Positions 7,593 through 14,122 of a DNA stretch of 14,535 bases are shown one piece after another. Below the pieces are notes generated by a model that saw only the letters and a list, made by a program, of their open reading frames with translations, was not told the origin of the DNA and did no database searches. The position numbers were made by a program, and so were the translations under genes. Every line of letters starts with the position of its first letter. Positions within the stretch are counted from its first letter, which is position 1. The DNA is taken from contig JAHEMS010000033.1 in NCBI GenBank assembly GCA_024643595.1, forward strand, positions 1-14,535. The letters run 5' to 3'. The stretch is from Bacteroidota bacterium (GTDB lineage Bacteria > Bacteroidota > Bacteroidia > Cytophagales > Cyclobacteriaceae).

Positions 7593-8321
7593 TTGCAGCG
7601 CGTGAAAACTCTTCCATATATTTTTGAAGAATCGATTTTGTTCGAGAACAGTGATTTTATTTTAATTAATAAGCCTCCTTTTATTTCTACGCTTGAGGAT
7701 AGAAACGATCCCGTCAACATACTAGGGTTAACTCGGATTTATGAGCCTAATGCCCAAGTCTGTCACCGACTTGATAAAGACACTTCAGGGGTTCTGGCAA
7801 TAGCAAGAAATCCTGTTGCTTACCGGCATTTAAGTATGCAATTTGAAAACCGCGATGTGAATAAAGTATATCACGCGGTGGTAGACGGCATACATAGTTT
7901 TGTTGATCAATTGGTTGATATTCCCATAGAAAAGCAAAATGATGGAACAGCCAGGTTATCCCGAAAAGGAAAAGCAGCCCAAACCTATTTTTCTACATTG
8001 AAGACATATAAAAATCACTCATTATTGGAATGCCGTCCTGTTACAGGCCGAATGCACCAAATTAGGGTTCATTTGTCATTTCTTAAATCGCCGATTACAG
8101 GTGATGAGCTCTATGGTGGAAAACAATTTTTTGTTTCCTCAGTTAAAAGAGGGTTTAATTTGAAGAAGTTAAGTGAAGAGCGGCCACTTTTAAAGCGAAT
8201 GGCATTACACGCCTTCACATTGCAATTTGATCTGCTAAATGGGGAAAAAATACGGGTGGAAGCGCCATATCCTAAAGATTTTCAGGCGCTTATAAAGCAG
8301 TTAAGCGAGAACCAGCGATAG
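7593..8321 (+). CDS. RluA-family RNA pseudouridine synthase
   Basis: A 242-residue enzyme that isomerises uridine to pseudouridine in rRNA or tRNA. The catalytic motif HRLDKDTSGVLAIARN (58-73) contains the nucleophile Asp61. Further family blocks are the KVYHAVVDG strand (91-99), RLSRKGKAAQTYF (121-133) and the RNA-contact block RPVTGRMHQIRVHL (148-161), with DELYGG (171-176). There is no N-terminal S4 domain, as in short RluA/TruC-like members. The target site cannot be read from sequence. The start is not an ATG: in-frame TTG 7593 and GTG 7602 are the candidates, 7 and 16 bases after the kinase stop. No in-frame ATG occurs until after the catalytic motif. The tight spacing suggests it is carried on the two-component transcript. 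Confidence 0.9.
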   Translation: MQRVKTLPYIFEESILFENSDFILINKPPFISTLEDRNDPVNILGLTRIYEPNAQVCHRLDKDTSGVLAIARNPVAYRHLSMQFENRDVNKVYHAVVDGIHSFVDQLVDIPIEKQNDGTARLSRKGKAAQTYFSTLKTYKNHSLLECRPVTGRMHQIRVHLSFLKSPITGDELYGGKQFFVSSVKRGFNLKKLSEERPLLKRMALHAFTLQFDLLNGEKIRVEAPYPKDFQALIKQLSENQR

Positions 8322-8370
8322 CACTTTTATGACTTTTTGGAGTTGTTATTAAATCAATCTTTGACTGGAC

Positions 8371-8401
8371 TTGCATATTCAGTTTCTTGAATCTACTTTT
8401 G
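8371..8401 (+). promoter_or_regulatory. promoter of the rplM-rpsI-rpsB-tsf operon
   Basis: TTG at 8371-8373, a 20-base spacer, and TACTTTTG at 8394-8401. This is the best match in the window to the Bacteroidota housekeeping promoter (TTG-N(17-23)-TAnnTTTG). Transcription should begin near 8406, giving a leader of about 50 bases before rplM. Confidence 0.75.
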
Positions 8402-8404
8402 TGT

Positions 8405-8447
8405 CCCTTTTTAAGGGGGTAAGTATACAAAATAGTGCTTAAAAAGC
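8405..8447 (+). promoter_or_regulatory. candidate r-protein leader with two exclusive folds before rplM
   Basis: Two small local hairpins can form, CCCTT-TTT-AAGGG (8405-8417) and GCTT-AAA-AAGC (8437-8447). Alternatively CTTTTTAAG (8407-8415) and CTTAAAAAG (8438-8446) are exact reverse complements over 9 bp and would enclose the 22 bases between. The second arm ends 8 bases before the GTG start, so the fold could affect translation. Ribosomal operons are often self-regulated through such leaders, but a known family is not recognised here and AT-rich chance pairing is possible. Confidence 0.35.
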
Positions 8448-8454
8448 TAATAAA

Positions 8455-8898
8455 GTGGATCATAACAGTTATAAAACGATTAATGCCAATAATGCAACCG
8501 TAGAAAAGGGTTGGGTTTTGGTAGATGCTAAGGATCAGGTTCTGGGTCGTTTAGCAAGTGAGGTTGCACGCGTACTGCGTGGAAAACACAAGCCAAGCTA
8601 TACGCCCAATGTAGATACCGGCGATCATGTGGTAATAATCAATGCCGAAAAGGTAAGGATGACAGGCAAAAAGTTTAACAATAAACTTCATTTTACCTAT
8701 TCCGGTTATCCAGGTGGTCAGCGCGAGCTTACACCTAAAATGATCAGTGGCAAGAATCCTGCAAGATTAGTAGAGATTTCAATAAAAGGAATGCTACCTA
8801 AGAACAGTATTGGTCGTGAGATTTTCAGGAGTCTGCACGTATATACTGGTACAGAGCATCCTCATACAGCGCAACAACCAAAAGAAATAAAGTTCTGA
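8455..8898 (+). CDS. rplM: 50S ribosomal protein L13
   Basis: L13 (uL13), a 147-residue early-assembly protein of the large subunit that contacts 23S rRNA. Family blocks are WVLVDAKDQVLGRLAS (20-35), LRGKHKPSYTPNVDTGDHVV (41-60), INAEKVRMTGKK (62-73), YPGGQR (85-90), GMLPKN (112-117) and the C-terminal HPHTAQQP (135-142). The start is GTG at 8455: it yields the MD-x-x-SYKT N-terminus seen in Bacteroidota L13, and no ATG is available. It heads a four-gene translation operon and is followed by rpsI after a TGATAA tandem stop, with only three bases between frames. Confidence 0.98.
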   Translation: MDHNSYKTINANNATVEKGWVLVDAKDQVLGRLASEVARVLRGKHKPSYTPNVDTGDHVVIINAEKVRMTGKKFNNKLHFTYSGYPGGQRELTPKMISGKNPARLVEISIKGMLPKNSIGREIFRSLHVYTGTEHPHTAQQPKEIKF

Positions 8899-8901
8899 TA
8901 A

Positions 8902-9288
8902 ATGGAGATTATTAATACCATCGGAAGAAGAAAGACCTCAGTTGCCCGGGTTTATGTAAAACCAGGTAAGGGTCAGATCATCGTAAACGACAGAGAGCTG
9001 AATGACTATTTCCAATCGGAAATCCTTCAGACTACCGTAAAGCAAGCGATCACGCTATTAAAAGCAGATGGTCAATACGATGTTACCGTGAATGTAGAGG
9101 GAGGTGGTAATAAAGGCCAGGCCGAGGCGATTCGCTTAGGTATTGCCCGTGCTTTGGTAACTATCAATGCCGAAAATCGCCCTCCATTAAAAAAAGAGGG
9201 CCTATTGACCCGCGATTCACGAATGGTGGAAAGAAAGAAACCAGGACGTGCAAAGGCAAGAAAGAAATTCCAGTTCAGCAAGCGTTAA
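8902..9288 (+). CDS. rpsI: 30S ribosomal protein S9
   Basis: S9 (uS9), 128 residues, a small-subunit head protein whose C-terminal tail reaches the P-site tRNA. The start MEIINTIGRRKTSVARVYV, the GGGNKGQAEAIRLGIARAL block (67-85) and DSRMVERKKPGRAKARKKFQFSKR at the end are textbook S9, including the terminal SKR. It is paired with rplM as in nearly all bacteria and followed by rpsB after 10 bases. No irregularity was seen. Confidence 0.98.
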   Translation: MEIINTIGRRKTSVARVYVKPGKGQIIVNDRELNDYFQSEILQTTVKQAITLLKADGQYDVTVNVEGGGNKGQAEAIRLGIARALVTINAENRPPLKKEGLLTRDSRMVERKKPGRAKARKKFQFSKR

Positions 9289-9298
9289 TCGATATAGC

Positions 9299-10066
9299 AT
9301 GGCAGAAAAATTAACAACAGAAAGTTTAATGGATGCAGGTGTACACTTTGGACACCTTACCCGCAAGTGGAACCCCAAGATGTCCGAATACATCTTCATG
9401 GAAAATAATGGCATCCACATTATCGATTTAAACAAAACGCTGAAGTGTCTTGAAGAAGCTACTTATGCTTTAAAGAATATAGTGCGCTCTGGTCGCAAGA
9501 TCATGTTCGTTGCTACCAAGAAGCAGGCTAAAGATATTGTTTCTCAGGAAGCGGCACGGCTGAATATGCCCTTTGTTACTGAGCGCTGGTTAGGAGGAAT
9601 GCTTACAAACTTTGCCACTATTCGCAAATCGTTGAAGAAGCTTGCCCAGATTGATAAGTTGATGAAAGACGAAGCGTTCAACAATCTTGCAAAACGTGAG
9701 CGTTTGATGGTAACCCGGGAGAAAGCTAAGCTGGAGAAATTGTTAGGAGGAATAACTGATCTTAACCGTTTACCGGCTGCACTTTTCGTTATCGATGTAA
9801 AACGTGAACACATTGCTGTAGCCGAGGCTCAGAAATTGAATATTCCTGTGTTTGCTATGGTGGATACCAATTCGGATCCTACCAATGTAGATTTTCCAAT
9901 CCCTTCCAACGATGATGCATTCAAATCAATATCTTTAATCACCGGCCAGATCGGCAGGTCGATAGAAGAAGCATTAATGGAACGCAAAAAAGATAAGGAA
10001 GAGGCTGGTTTGAAAAAAGAAGAAGAGGAGAAGCGTAAAGTAGACGAGGCGGTAGAAGAAGCTTAA
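9299..10066 (+). CDS. rpsB: 30S ribosomal protein S2
   Basis: S2 (uS2), about 255 residues, binds late on the back of the 30S head-body junction and is needed for S1 binding where S1 is used. The conserved start LMDAGVHFGHLTRKWNPKM, the block IHIIDLNKTLKCLEEA, FVATKKQAKDIV, RWLGGMLTNFATI, LPAALFVIDVKREHIAVAEA and IPVFAMVDTNSDP are all present. The last about 25 residues form a strongly charged Lys/Glu tail. I start at ATG 9299, which begins MAEKLTTESL. The frame is open further upstream (to 9248), but that part overlaps the end of rpsI and is not S2-like. It lies 10 bases after rpsI and is separated from tsf by 148 bases containing a terminator-like hairpin. Confidence 0.98.
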   Translation: MAEKLTTESLMDAGVHFGHLTRKWNPKMSEYIFMENNGIHIIDLNKTLKCLEEATYALKNIVRSGRKIMFVATKKQAKDIVSQEAARLNMPFVTERWLGGMLTNFATIRKSLKKLAQIDKLMKDEAFNNLAKRERLMVTREKAKLEKLLGGITDLNRLPAALFVIDVKREHIAVAEAQKLNIPVFAMVDTNSDPTNVDFPIPSNDDAFKSISLITGQIGRSIEEALMERKKDKEEAGLKKEEEEKRKVDEAVEEA

Positions 10067-10073
10067 AATTAGT

Positions 10074-10150
10074 GGACCGATGCCTTTATTGCGCAGGAGC
10101 TAATCTGTAAATACATTGAACATCGGTCTTCAGCCGGTGTTTAATTTTTT
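10074..10150 (+). terminator. candidate attenuator (terminator plus competing arm) between rpsB and tsf
   Basis: An 8-bp stem AACATCGG (10119-10126) / CCGGTGTT (10134-10141), with one G-U pair and a 7-base loop, is followed directly by TAATTTTTT, forming a Rho-independent terminator. Upstream, GACCGATG (10075-10082) is the exact reverse complement of CATCGGTC (10121-10128), which includes the whole core of the terminator's left arm. It would therefore form an exclusive antiterminator stem. No promoter box is visible between here and tsf, so tsf probably depends on readthrough. Confidence 0.6.
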
Positions 10151-10214
10151 AGGACCCTTCCTGGGTATTGTTAGAATTAAAATTGTAAGTCTAAAAAATA
10201 AATAGAAAGTAGTT

Positions 10215-11048
10215 ATGTCAGCAATTACCGCTCAAGATGTAAATAAACTGCGCACCATGACTGGTGCCGGTATGATGGATTGTAAAAAAGCTCTAACAGA
10301 AGCTGAAGGCGATTTTGAAAAGGCCATTGAGATATTAAGAAAGAAAGGTCAGAAAGTTTCAGCTAGCCGTACCGACAGGGATGCTAAAGAGGGATCCATA
10401 TTTGTGAAGACGTCTGATGACAAGAAAGAAGCCGTGTTGATTGCGTTAAACTGTGAAACTGATTTTGTAGCTAAGAACGATGAGTTTCAAAATCTGGGCA
10501 AGCTGATAGCAGAAACAGCATTTAATAAAAAGCCAGCAACGAAGGAAGCTTTATTAGCCGAATTAGTTGGAGGTCTTTCATTAGCTGATAAAATCACAGA
10601 ATTAGTAGGGAAGATGGGTGAGAAATTAGAAGTTAGTGCCTATGTGTTAATGACCGGTGAAGCCATTATTCCTTATATCCATGCTGGAAGTAAATTAGGA
10701 GTACTTGTTTCCTTGAAAGGAGTGAATGGCAAGGATGTGACTGATGCCGGCAAGGATGTGGGAATGCAGATTGCCGCCATGAATCCAGTGGCAGTTGATG
10801 AGAAAGGTGTCGACAAGGCTTTGATTGAAAAAGAAATTGAGATTGCCAAAGCCCAGATCATAGCCGAAGGCAAGCCAGAAAACATGGTGGATAAAATTGC
10901 GCAAGGAAAACTGAATAAGTTTTTTAAGGAAAGTACACTATTGCCACAGACGTTTGTAAAAGACAATTCGAAAACCGTTGCTCAATATTTAGACAGTGTA
11001 ACTAAGGGTTTAACTGTTGCAGAGTTTAGACGCATTGCGATAGGATAA
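10215..11048 (+). CDS. tsf: translation elongation factor Ts
   Basis: EF-Ts is the nucleotide exchange factor that releases GDP from EF-Tu in the cytosol. The protein has 277 residues. The N-terminal UBA-like domain reads VNKLRTMTGAGMMDCKKAL (9-27) with EGDFEKAIEILRKKG (31-45), then TDRDAKEG (53-60). The EF-Tu contact motif TDFVAKN is at 82-88. The C-terminal half, including ENMVDKIAQGKLNKFFKE and the ending around LTVAEFRRIAIG, fits the dimerisation domain of family members. The ATG at 10215 gives the standard start. It is last in the rplM-rpsI-rpsB-tsf operon, separated from rpsB by a 148-base region with a possible attenuator, and followed by a strong terminator. EF-Ts amount may thus be set separately from the ribosomal proteins. 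Confidence 0.98.
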   Translation: MSAITAQDVNKLRTMTGAGMMDCKKALTEAEGDFEKAIEILRKKGQKVSASRTDRDAKEGSIFVKTSDDKKEAVLIALNCETDFVAKNDEFQNLGKLIAETAFNKKPATKEALLAELVGGLSLADKITELVGKMGEKLEVSAYVLMTGEAIIPYIHAGSKLGVLVSLKGVNGKDVTDAGKDVGMQIAAMNPVAVDEKGVDKALIEKEIEIAKAQIIAEGKPENMVDKIAQGKLNKFFKESTLLPQTFVKDNSKTVAQYLDSVTKGLTVAEFRRIAIG

Positions 11049-11066
11049 GTTCTATCAGTAATAAAT

Positions 11067-11098
11067 AAAAAAGGGAGCTAATTGCTCCCTTTTTATTT
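11067..11098. terminator. bidirectional terminator after tsf
   Basis: GGGAGC (11073-11078) / GCTCCC (11084-11089) with a 5-base loop, flanked by six A on the left and TTTTTATTT on the right, so the A/T flanks extend the stem. It lies 18 bases after the tsf stop and just beyond the end of the convergent minus-strand membrane gene. Confidence 0.9.
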
Positions 11099-11103
11099 CA
11101 ACA

Positions 11104-11415
11104 TTATTTTGCTGAATTCATTTTCATTAATCCTTTTAATAATAGATAGAAGAGGATTAATCCAGGCAACATAAAAGTCATACAGGATTGGCCTCCGCCC
11201 AAAAGTGCTTGACTCGATTCAACAGCGCTTTCAAACTTATTAATGGCTATAAATAGCCCAATTAGTATTGAGAATGATATCCAGCTCATTATTAATAGCC
11301 ATGCATGCTCCTTAAAACCAGACCAACGAACAACATAACTGCATTTTCTCAAACAATCGATAATGGCACCAATTTGGATGATGTTGATGGTTATTAAAAG
11401 CGGTAATGTGATCAT
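11104..11415 (-). CDS. degenerate ExbB/TolQ-like paralog, small three-segment membrane protein
   Basis: A 103-residue protein with hydrophobic stretches at about 3-19, 39-58 and 80-97. Taken alone I would call it hypothetical. Read against the protein encoded just upstream, it lines up along most of its length: NIIQIGAI with NILIVGYI in TM1, ILIGLFIAINKFESA with TILGLFQAFDALEAM in TM2, and SQALLGGG...FMLPGL with FQMLMGGL...TALYGL in TM3, with gaps of one or two residues. This suggests a tandem duplication. The two threonines that line the ion path in ExbB/TolQ-type channels are Ile50 and Phe81 here, so it is unlikely to conduct by itself and may be a structural subunit. Its ATG overlaps the stop of the upstream gene by four bases (ATGA), which points to coupled translation. 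No ExbD-like gene follows. Confidence 0.65.
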   Translation of the reverse strand: MITLPLLITINIIQIGAIIDCLRKCSYVVRWSGFKEHAWLLIMSWISFSILIGLFIAINKFESAVESSQALLGGGQSCMTFMLPGLILFYLLLKGLMKMNSAK

Positions 11416-11807
11416 GGTAATTGAGATGTAGAATTGTAAGTGGTTAGTTTAACAATAATATAGACTAACATCGATACGCAGAAGATGGATAAACCATATA
11501 GAGCGGTGATAACCGCCACTTTAAGCCCTCCCATTAGCATTTGAAAAGATATCATTTCTTTCATCGCCTCAAGTGCATCAAAGGCCTGGAATAAACCGAG
11601 TATAGTTCCAAATACCCCCCACACCGCAGCCAAACCTCCAATTTGTTTAATTGCTTCCAACCAGTTTTGGTGGTATTGCCTCTTTTTTAACAGGGACGAC
11701 AATATGTATCCAACGATCAGTATGTTGGCCAATAGTAAAATGGATAAGGGAGTCATAAAAATAATTCCTCCTTCATAATGCAATTCGAAAAATGTGCTAG
11801 TGAGCAT
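11412..11807 (-). CDS. short MotA/TolQ/ExbB-family proton channel protein
   Basis: A 131-residue inner-membrane protein with hydrophobic segments at about 15-40, 57-76 and 92-120. The TM2 block AVWGVFGTILGLFQAF (61-76) and the TM3 block GGLKVAVITALYGLSIF (93-109) are the ExbB/TolQ signature, including Thr68 and Thr101 at the places of the conserved channel threonines. It is about half the length of classical ExbB (about 240 residues) and lacks the large cytoplasmic insertion between TM1 and TM2. In the family these proteins use the proton gradient to drive ExbD/TolR- or MotB-type partners. No such partner is adjacent; instead a degenerate paralog follows with a 4-base overlap. The start is ATG 11807. 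The gene is divergent from the LytS-like kinase across 219 bases. The physiological load it drives is unknown. Confidence 0.82.
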   Translation of the reverse strand: MLTSTFFELHYEGGIIFMTPLSILLLANILIVGYILSSLLKKRQYHQNWLEAIKQIGGLAAVWGVFGTILGLFQAFDALEAMKEMISFQMLMGGLKVAVITALYGLSIFCVSMLVYIIVKLTTYNSTSQLP

Positions 11808-12026
11808 AGTTGTAAAGTTTAAGTTTAAATTATGTTCTGTAAGCTTACCATAAAAAGAAATACAGGATTTATTTAATTGACGAGTTTACTCCCACGGGGT
11901 GGATTAAGTCTATTATTAACGGTTTATGATGAAAGGCACTTCAATGCTGTCGAATGGGTGAAGTTTTGATACCATTTGCTCATTTCCAAAATTGGAATCA
12001 GAGTTTTTTCCTATTTATGTAATATC
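11808..12026. other. divergent intergenic region between the ExbB-like pair and the LytS-like kinase
   Basis: 219 bases without a convincing gene. It holds a small dyad CCAC-GGG-GTGG at about 11894-11904, and a minimal open frame of 11 codons starting near 11926 that is probably chance. No good TAnnTTTG box was found for either direction; TACCATTTG near 11970 has one base too many. Confidence 0.4.
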
Positions 12027-13070
12027 ATGACACGGATTGAAAGTTTTGCGGAATATATATTTTTAAGACAGCGATGGATTATTCATATAATTTTCTGGTT
12101 GCTGATTCTAATATTTTATGTGATTTTCTTTGGCCGTAATACCAGCAACTACCTTCAAACTTTTTTCTTTGTTGGTTTATTGATGCCTGTTACCATTGGC
12201 ACCACTTACGTTTTGAATTACTACCTCGTGCCACATTACCTATTGAAGGAGCGGTATGGTTTTTTTCTCTTATATTTTATTTATACCCTGATTATTTCAC
12301 TTTTCCTGGAAATGATGATTGCCATGCTCACCTTCATCGTCATGGCAGAATTACACATAAGAAATATGAGCTCGGCTTCGATCGATATCTTTTTCTTACT
12401 TACTTCTTTATTACTGGTTGTGTTTTTTGGCGTTGCTATAAAGTTGTTGTTGTATTGGCGACTTTCAAAAGAAGAATATCAAAAGTTAATGCGTGATAAA
12501 GTGGAAGCTGAGTTAAAATTTTTAAAGATTCAACTAAATCCACACTTTCTATTTAATACGTTAAATAATCTTTATTACCTCACCACGGAGAAATCTGAAA
12601 AAGCACCGCAAGCCATTCTTCAGCTAAGTGAGATGCTGGATTATGTAATGCATTCAGGCAAGTTAATATTCGTTTCTCTTGAACAAGAATTGAAACAAGT
12701 TGAAAATTATATTGCCCTTGAATTATTGCGTTATGAAGATCGTGTTCAAATCACAAAACTTATTGCGGCAGATCTCAGTAAATATAAGATTGGCCCGATG
12801 ATGCTCATTACATTGATTGAAAATGCATTCAAGCATGGCGTAATGCCAATCGCGGATAACGCATGGATCAGGTTAGTGGTTGAAAAAAATGGAGAAGGTC
12901 TTTATATTTCTATTAGCAACAGCGCTACTGAAGCTAAGCCTGGAAATGGAATTGGTCTTGAAAATCTCCGAAGTCAATTGAGGCATTTGTATAAAGAGGA
13001 GTTTGTTTTGGAGTTGAACCACGGACTCAATGAATTTTCAGTTAATTTGACATTGAATCATACGATATGA
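12027..13070 (+). CDS. LytS/YehU-type sensor histidine kinase (His_kinase PF06580)
   Basis: A 347-residue membrane kinase. Four hydrophobic segments (about 17-36, 44-68, 78-107 and 119-145) form the sensor part with no large periplasmic loop, as in many Bacteroidota members. A short coiled stretch (about 147-166) leads to the phospho-acceptor H173 in the family motif KIQLNPHFLFNTLNNLYYL (167-185). The ATP-binding part has PMMLITLIENAFKHG (257-271) and the glycine box GNGIGLENLRSQL (307-319). I start at ATG 12027; an in-frame TTG at 11976 would add 17 residues that do not look membrane-related and lie in the intergenic stretch. The stop overlaps the next gene's ATG by four bases, so kinase and regulator are translated together. 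The signal is unknown. Confidence 0.95.
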   Translation: MTRIESFAEYIFLRQRWIIHIIFWLLILIFYVIFFGRNTSNYLQTFFFVGLLMPVTIGTTYVLNYYLVPHYLLKERYGFFLLYFIYTLIISLFLEMMIAMLTFIVMAELHIRNMSSASIDIFFLLTSLLLVVFFGVAIKLLLYWRLSKEEYQKLMRDKVEAELKFLKIQLNPHFLFNTLNNLYYLTTEKSEKAPQAILQLSEMLDYVMHSGKLIFVSLEQELKQVENYIALELLRYEDRVQITKLIAADLSKYKIGPMMLITLIENAFKHGVMPIADNAWIRLVVEKNGEGLYISISNSATEAKPGNGIGLENLRSQLRHLYKEEFVLELNHGLNEFSVNLTLNHTI

Positions 13071-13777
13071 AATTCAAATACCTGATCGTTGATGATGAAC
13101 CGCTTGCCCGTAAATTGATTGTTTCACATGCTTCTAAAATTGAAGGTCTTGAGTTAGCGGGTGAATGCGGTAACGCGATTGAAGCGGCAAACTTATTGCG
13201 TGCAAAGTCTGTCGATTTGATTTTCTTAGACGTTCAAATGCCAGCGATGACTGGTTTTCAGTTTGCCAATACATTAAAAAATCCTCCGGCTATAATTCTT
13301 ACCACCGCTTTTCGTAATTACGCGCCCGAAGCCTTTGATCTTAATGCGGTGGATTATCTGCTTAAACCCATTTCATTTGAGCGATTATTAAAATCTGTCA
13401 ATAAGTTTTTTGATATGGCCATAAAAAAGGGAAATGCGGTTACATCCGTAATTCAAGAAGACCAGCGCTTTGTTCATATCAAAGTTGATCGAAAAATCCA
13501 TAAGGTGAGCGAGGCGGATATAATATATATTGAAAGTCTGGATGATTATGTTAAAGTGCATTTGAGAGAATTAACATTGATTACGCGAGAGAACATTTCA
13601 ACGCTGGAGGAGAAACTACCTTATCCACCCTTTGTTCGTATTCATCGCTCCTTTATTATTAATAGTAGTTGGGTGAAAACGCTCTCCAGTGATGGCATTG
13701 AAGTGAATGGGAAGGAGTTACCATTTGGTCGTGTTTATAAACAAGTAGCGATGATGCAATTAGGGATGAAATCATGA
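13067..13777 (+). CDS. LytTR-family response regulator (LytR/AlgR type)
   Basis: A 236-residue regulator partnered with the kinase it overlaps. The receiver (about 1-115) shows the acidic pair D9-D10, phospho-acceptor D55 in LIFLDVQMPAMTG, switch Thr80 and Lys100 in LLKP. The LytTR DNA-binding domain (about 136-232) has FVHIKVDRKIHKVSEADIIYIESLDDYVKVH and FVRIHRSFIINSSWV, the usual blocks of this beta-rich domain that binds direct repeats. All key residues are present. Targets cannot be named; the divergent ExbB-like pair and the MATE gene on either side are natural candidates by position only. No terminator with a proper T-run follows it. Confidence 0.96.
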   Translation: MKFKYLIVDDEPLARKLIVSHASKIEGLELAGECGNAIEAANLLRAKSVDLIFLDVQMPAMTGFQFANTLKNPPAIILTTAFRNYAPEAFDLNAVDYLLKPISFERLLKSVNKFFDMAIKKGNAVTSVIQEDQRFVHIKVDRKIHKVSEADIIYIESLDDYVKVHLRELTLITRENISTLEEKLPYPPFVRIHRSFIINSSWVKTLSSDGIEVNGKELPFGRVYKQVAMMQLGMKS

Positions 13778-14122
13778 TCTAGTACCCTTATTGGAAAAAT
13801 TCCACATACGATAAGCTGCCCACTAATAACAAAAAAGGACAAGAATACAGACGCTGAACTATAGTATAAAAATCAACATGCCTCTTATTTAAATGTATGT
13901 CAATTGACTAGTCGGCAGAATATTATTACATACAGCTGTTAGGCTGCTGTTTGATATAAGTTTTTTATTAGTTTTGTTCAAAATCAAATTTTCCGATTTA
14001 GTGCCTATGATTCTCCTCACAGTCTTCTGAACTGACAACTTATCTCTCAGAAGAAACTGGTATTGCTAACCAGATCCAACAGTCCACTTCAGGACCATTG
14101 ACTTTATATTATTCAATCCTTA
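13778..14122. other. 345-base non-coding region before the MATE gene, with several inverted repeats
   Basis: No gene is seen on either strand. The first 170 bases hold nothing I can support beyond a weak ACAGC/GCTGT dyad at 13932-13950 that lacks an adjacent T-run. From about 13980 on, inverted repeats follow one another: AAATC (13981-13985)/GATTT (13995-13999), TCTTCTGA (14023-14030)/TCAGAAGA (14047-14054), CTGGT (14057-14061)/ACCAG (14069-14073), GTCC (14082-14085)/GGAC (14092-14095) and ATTGA (14097-14101)/TCAAT (14113-14117). If the candidate promoter is right they lie in the leader of the MATE message. Confidence 0.45.
13951..13976 (+). promoter_or_regulatory. candidate promoter for the MATE gene
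   Basis: TAGTTTTG at 13969-13976 fits the Bacteroidota -7 box TAnnTTTG exactly. A TTTG ends at 13953, but the spacer to it is only 15 bases, shorter than usual. The leader would be about 140 bases. Confidence 0.4.

Noticed and set aside
13932..13968. Terminator after the LytTR gene from the ACAGC/GCTGT dyad
   Set aside because: The stem is only 5 bp with a 9-base loop, and the T-run begins about 10 bases too far downstream.
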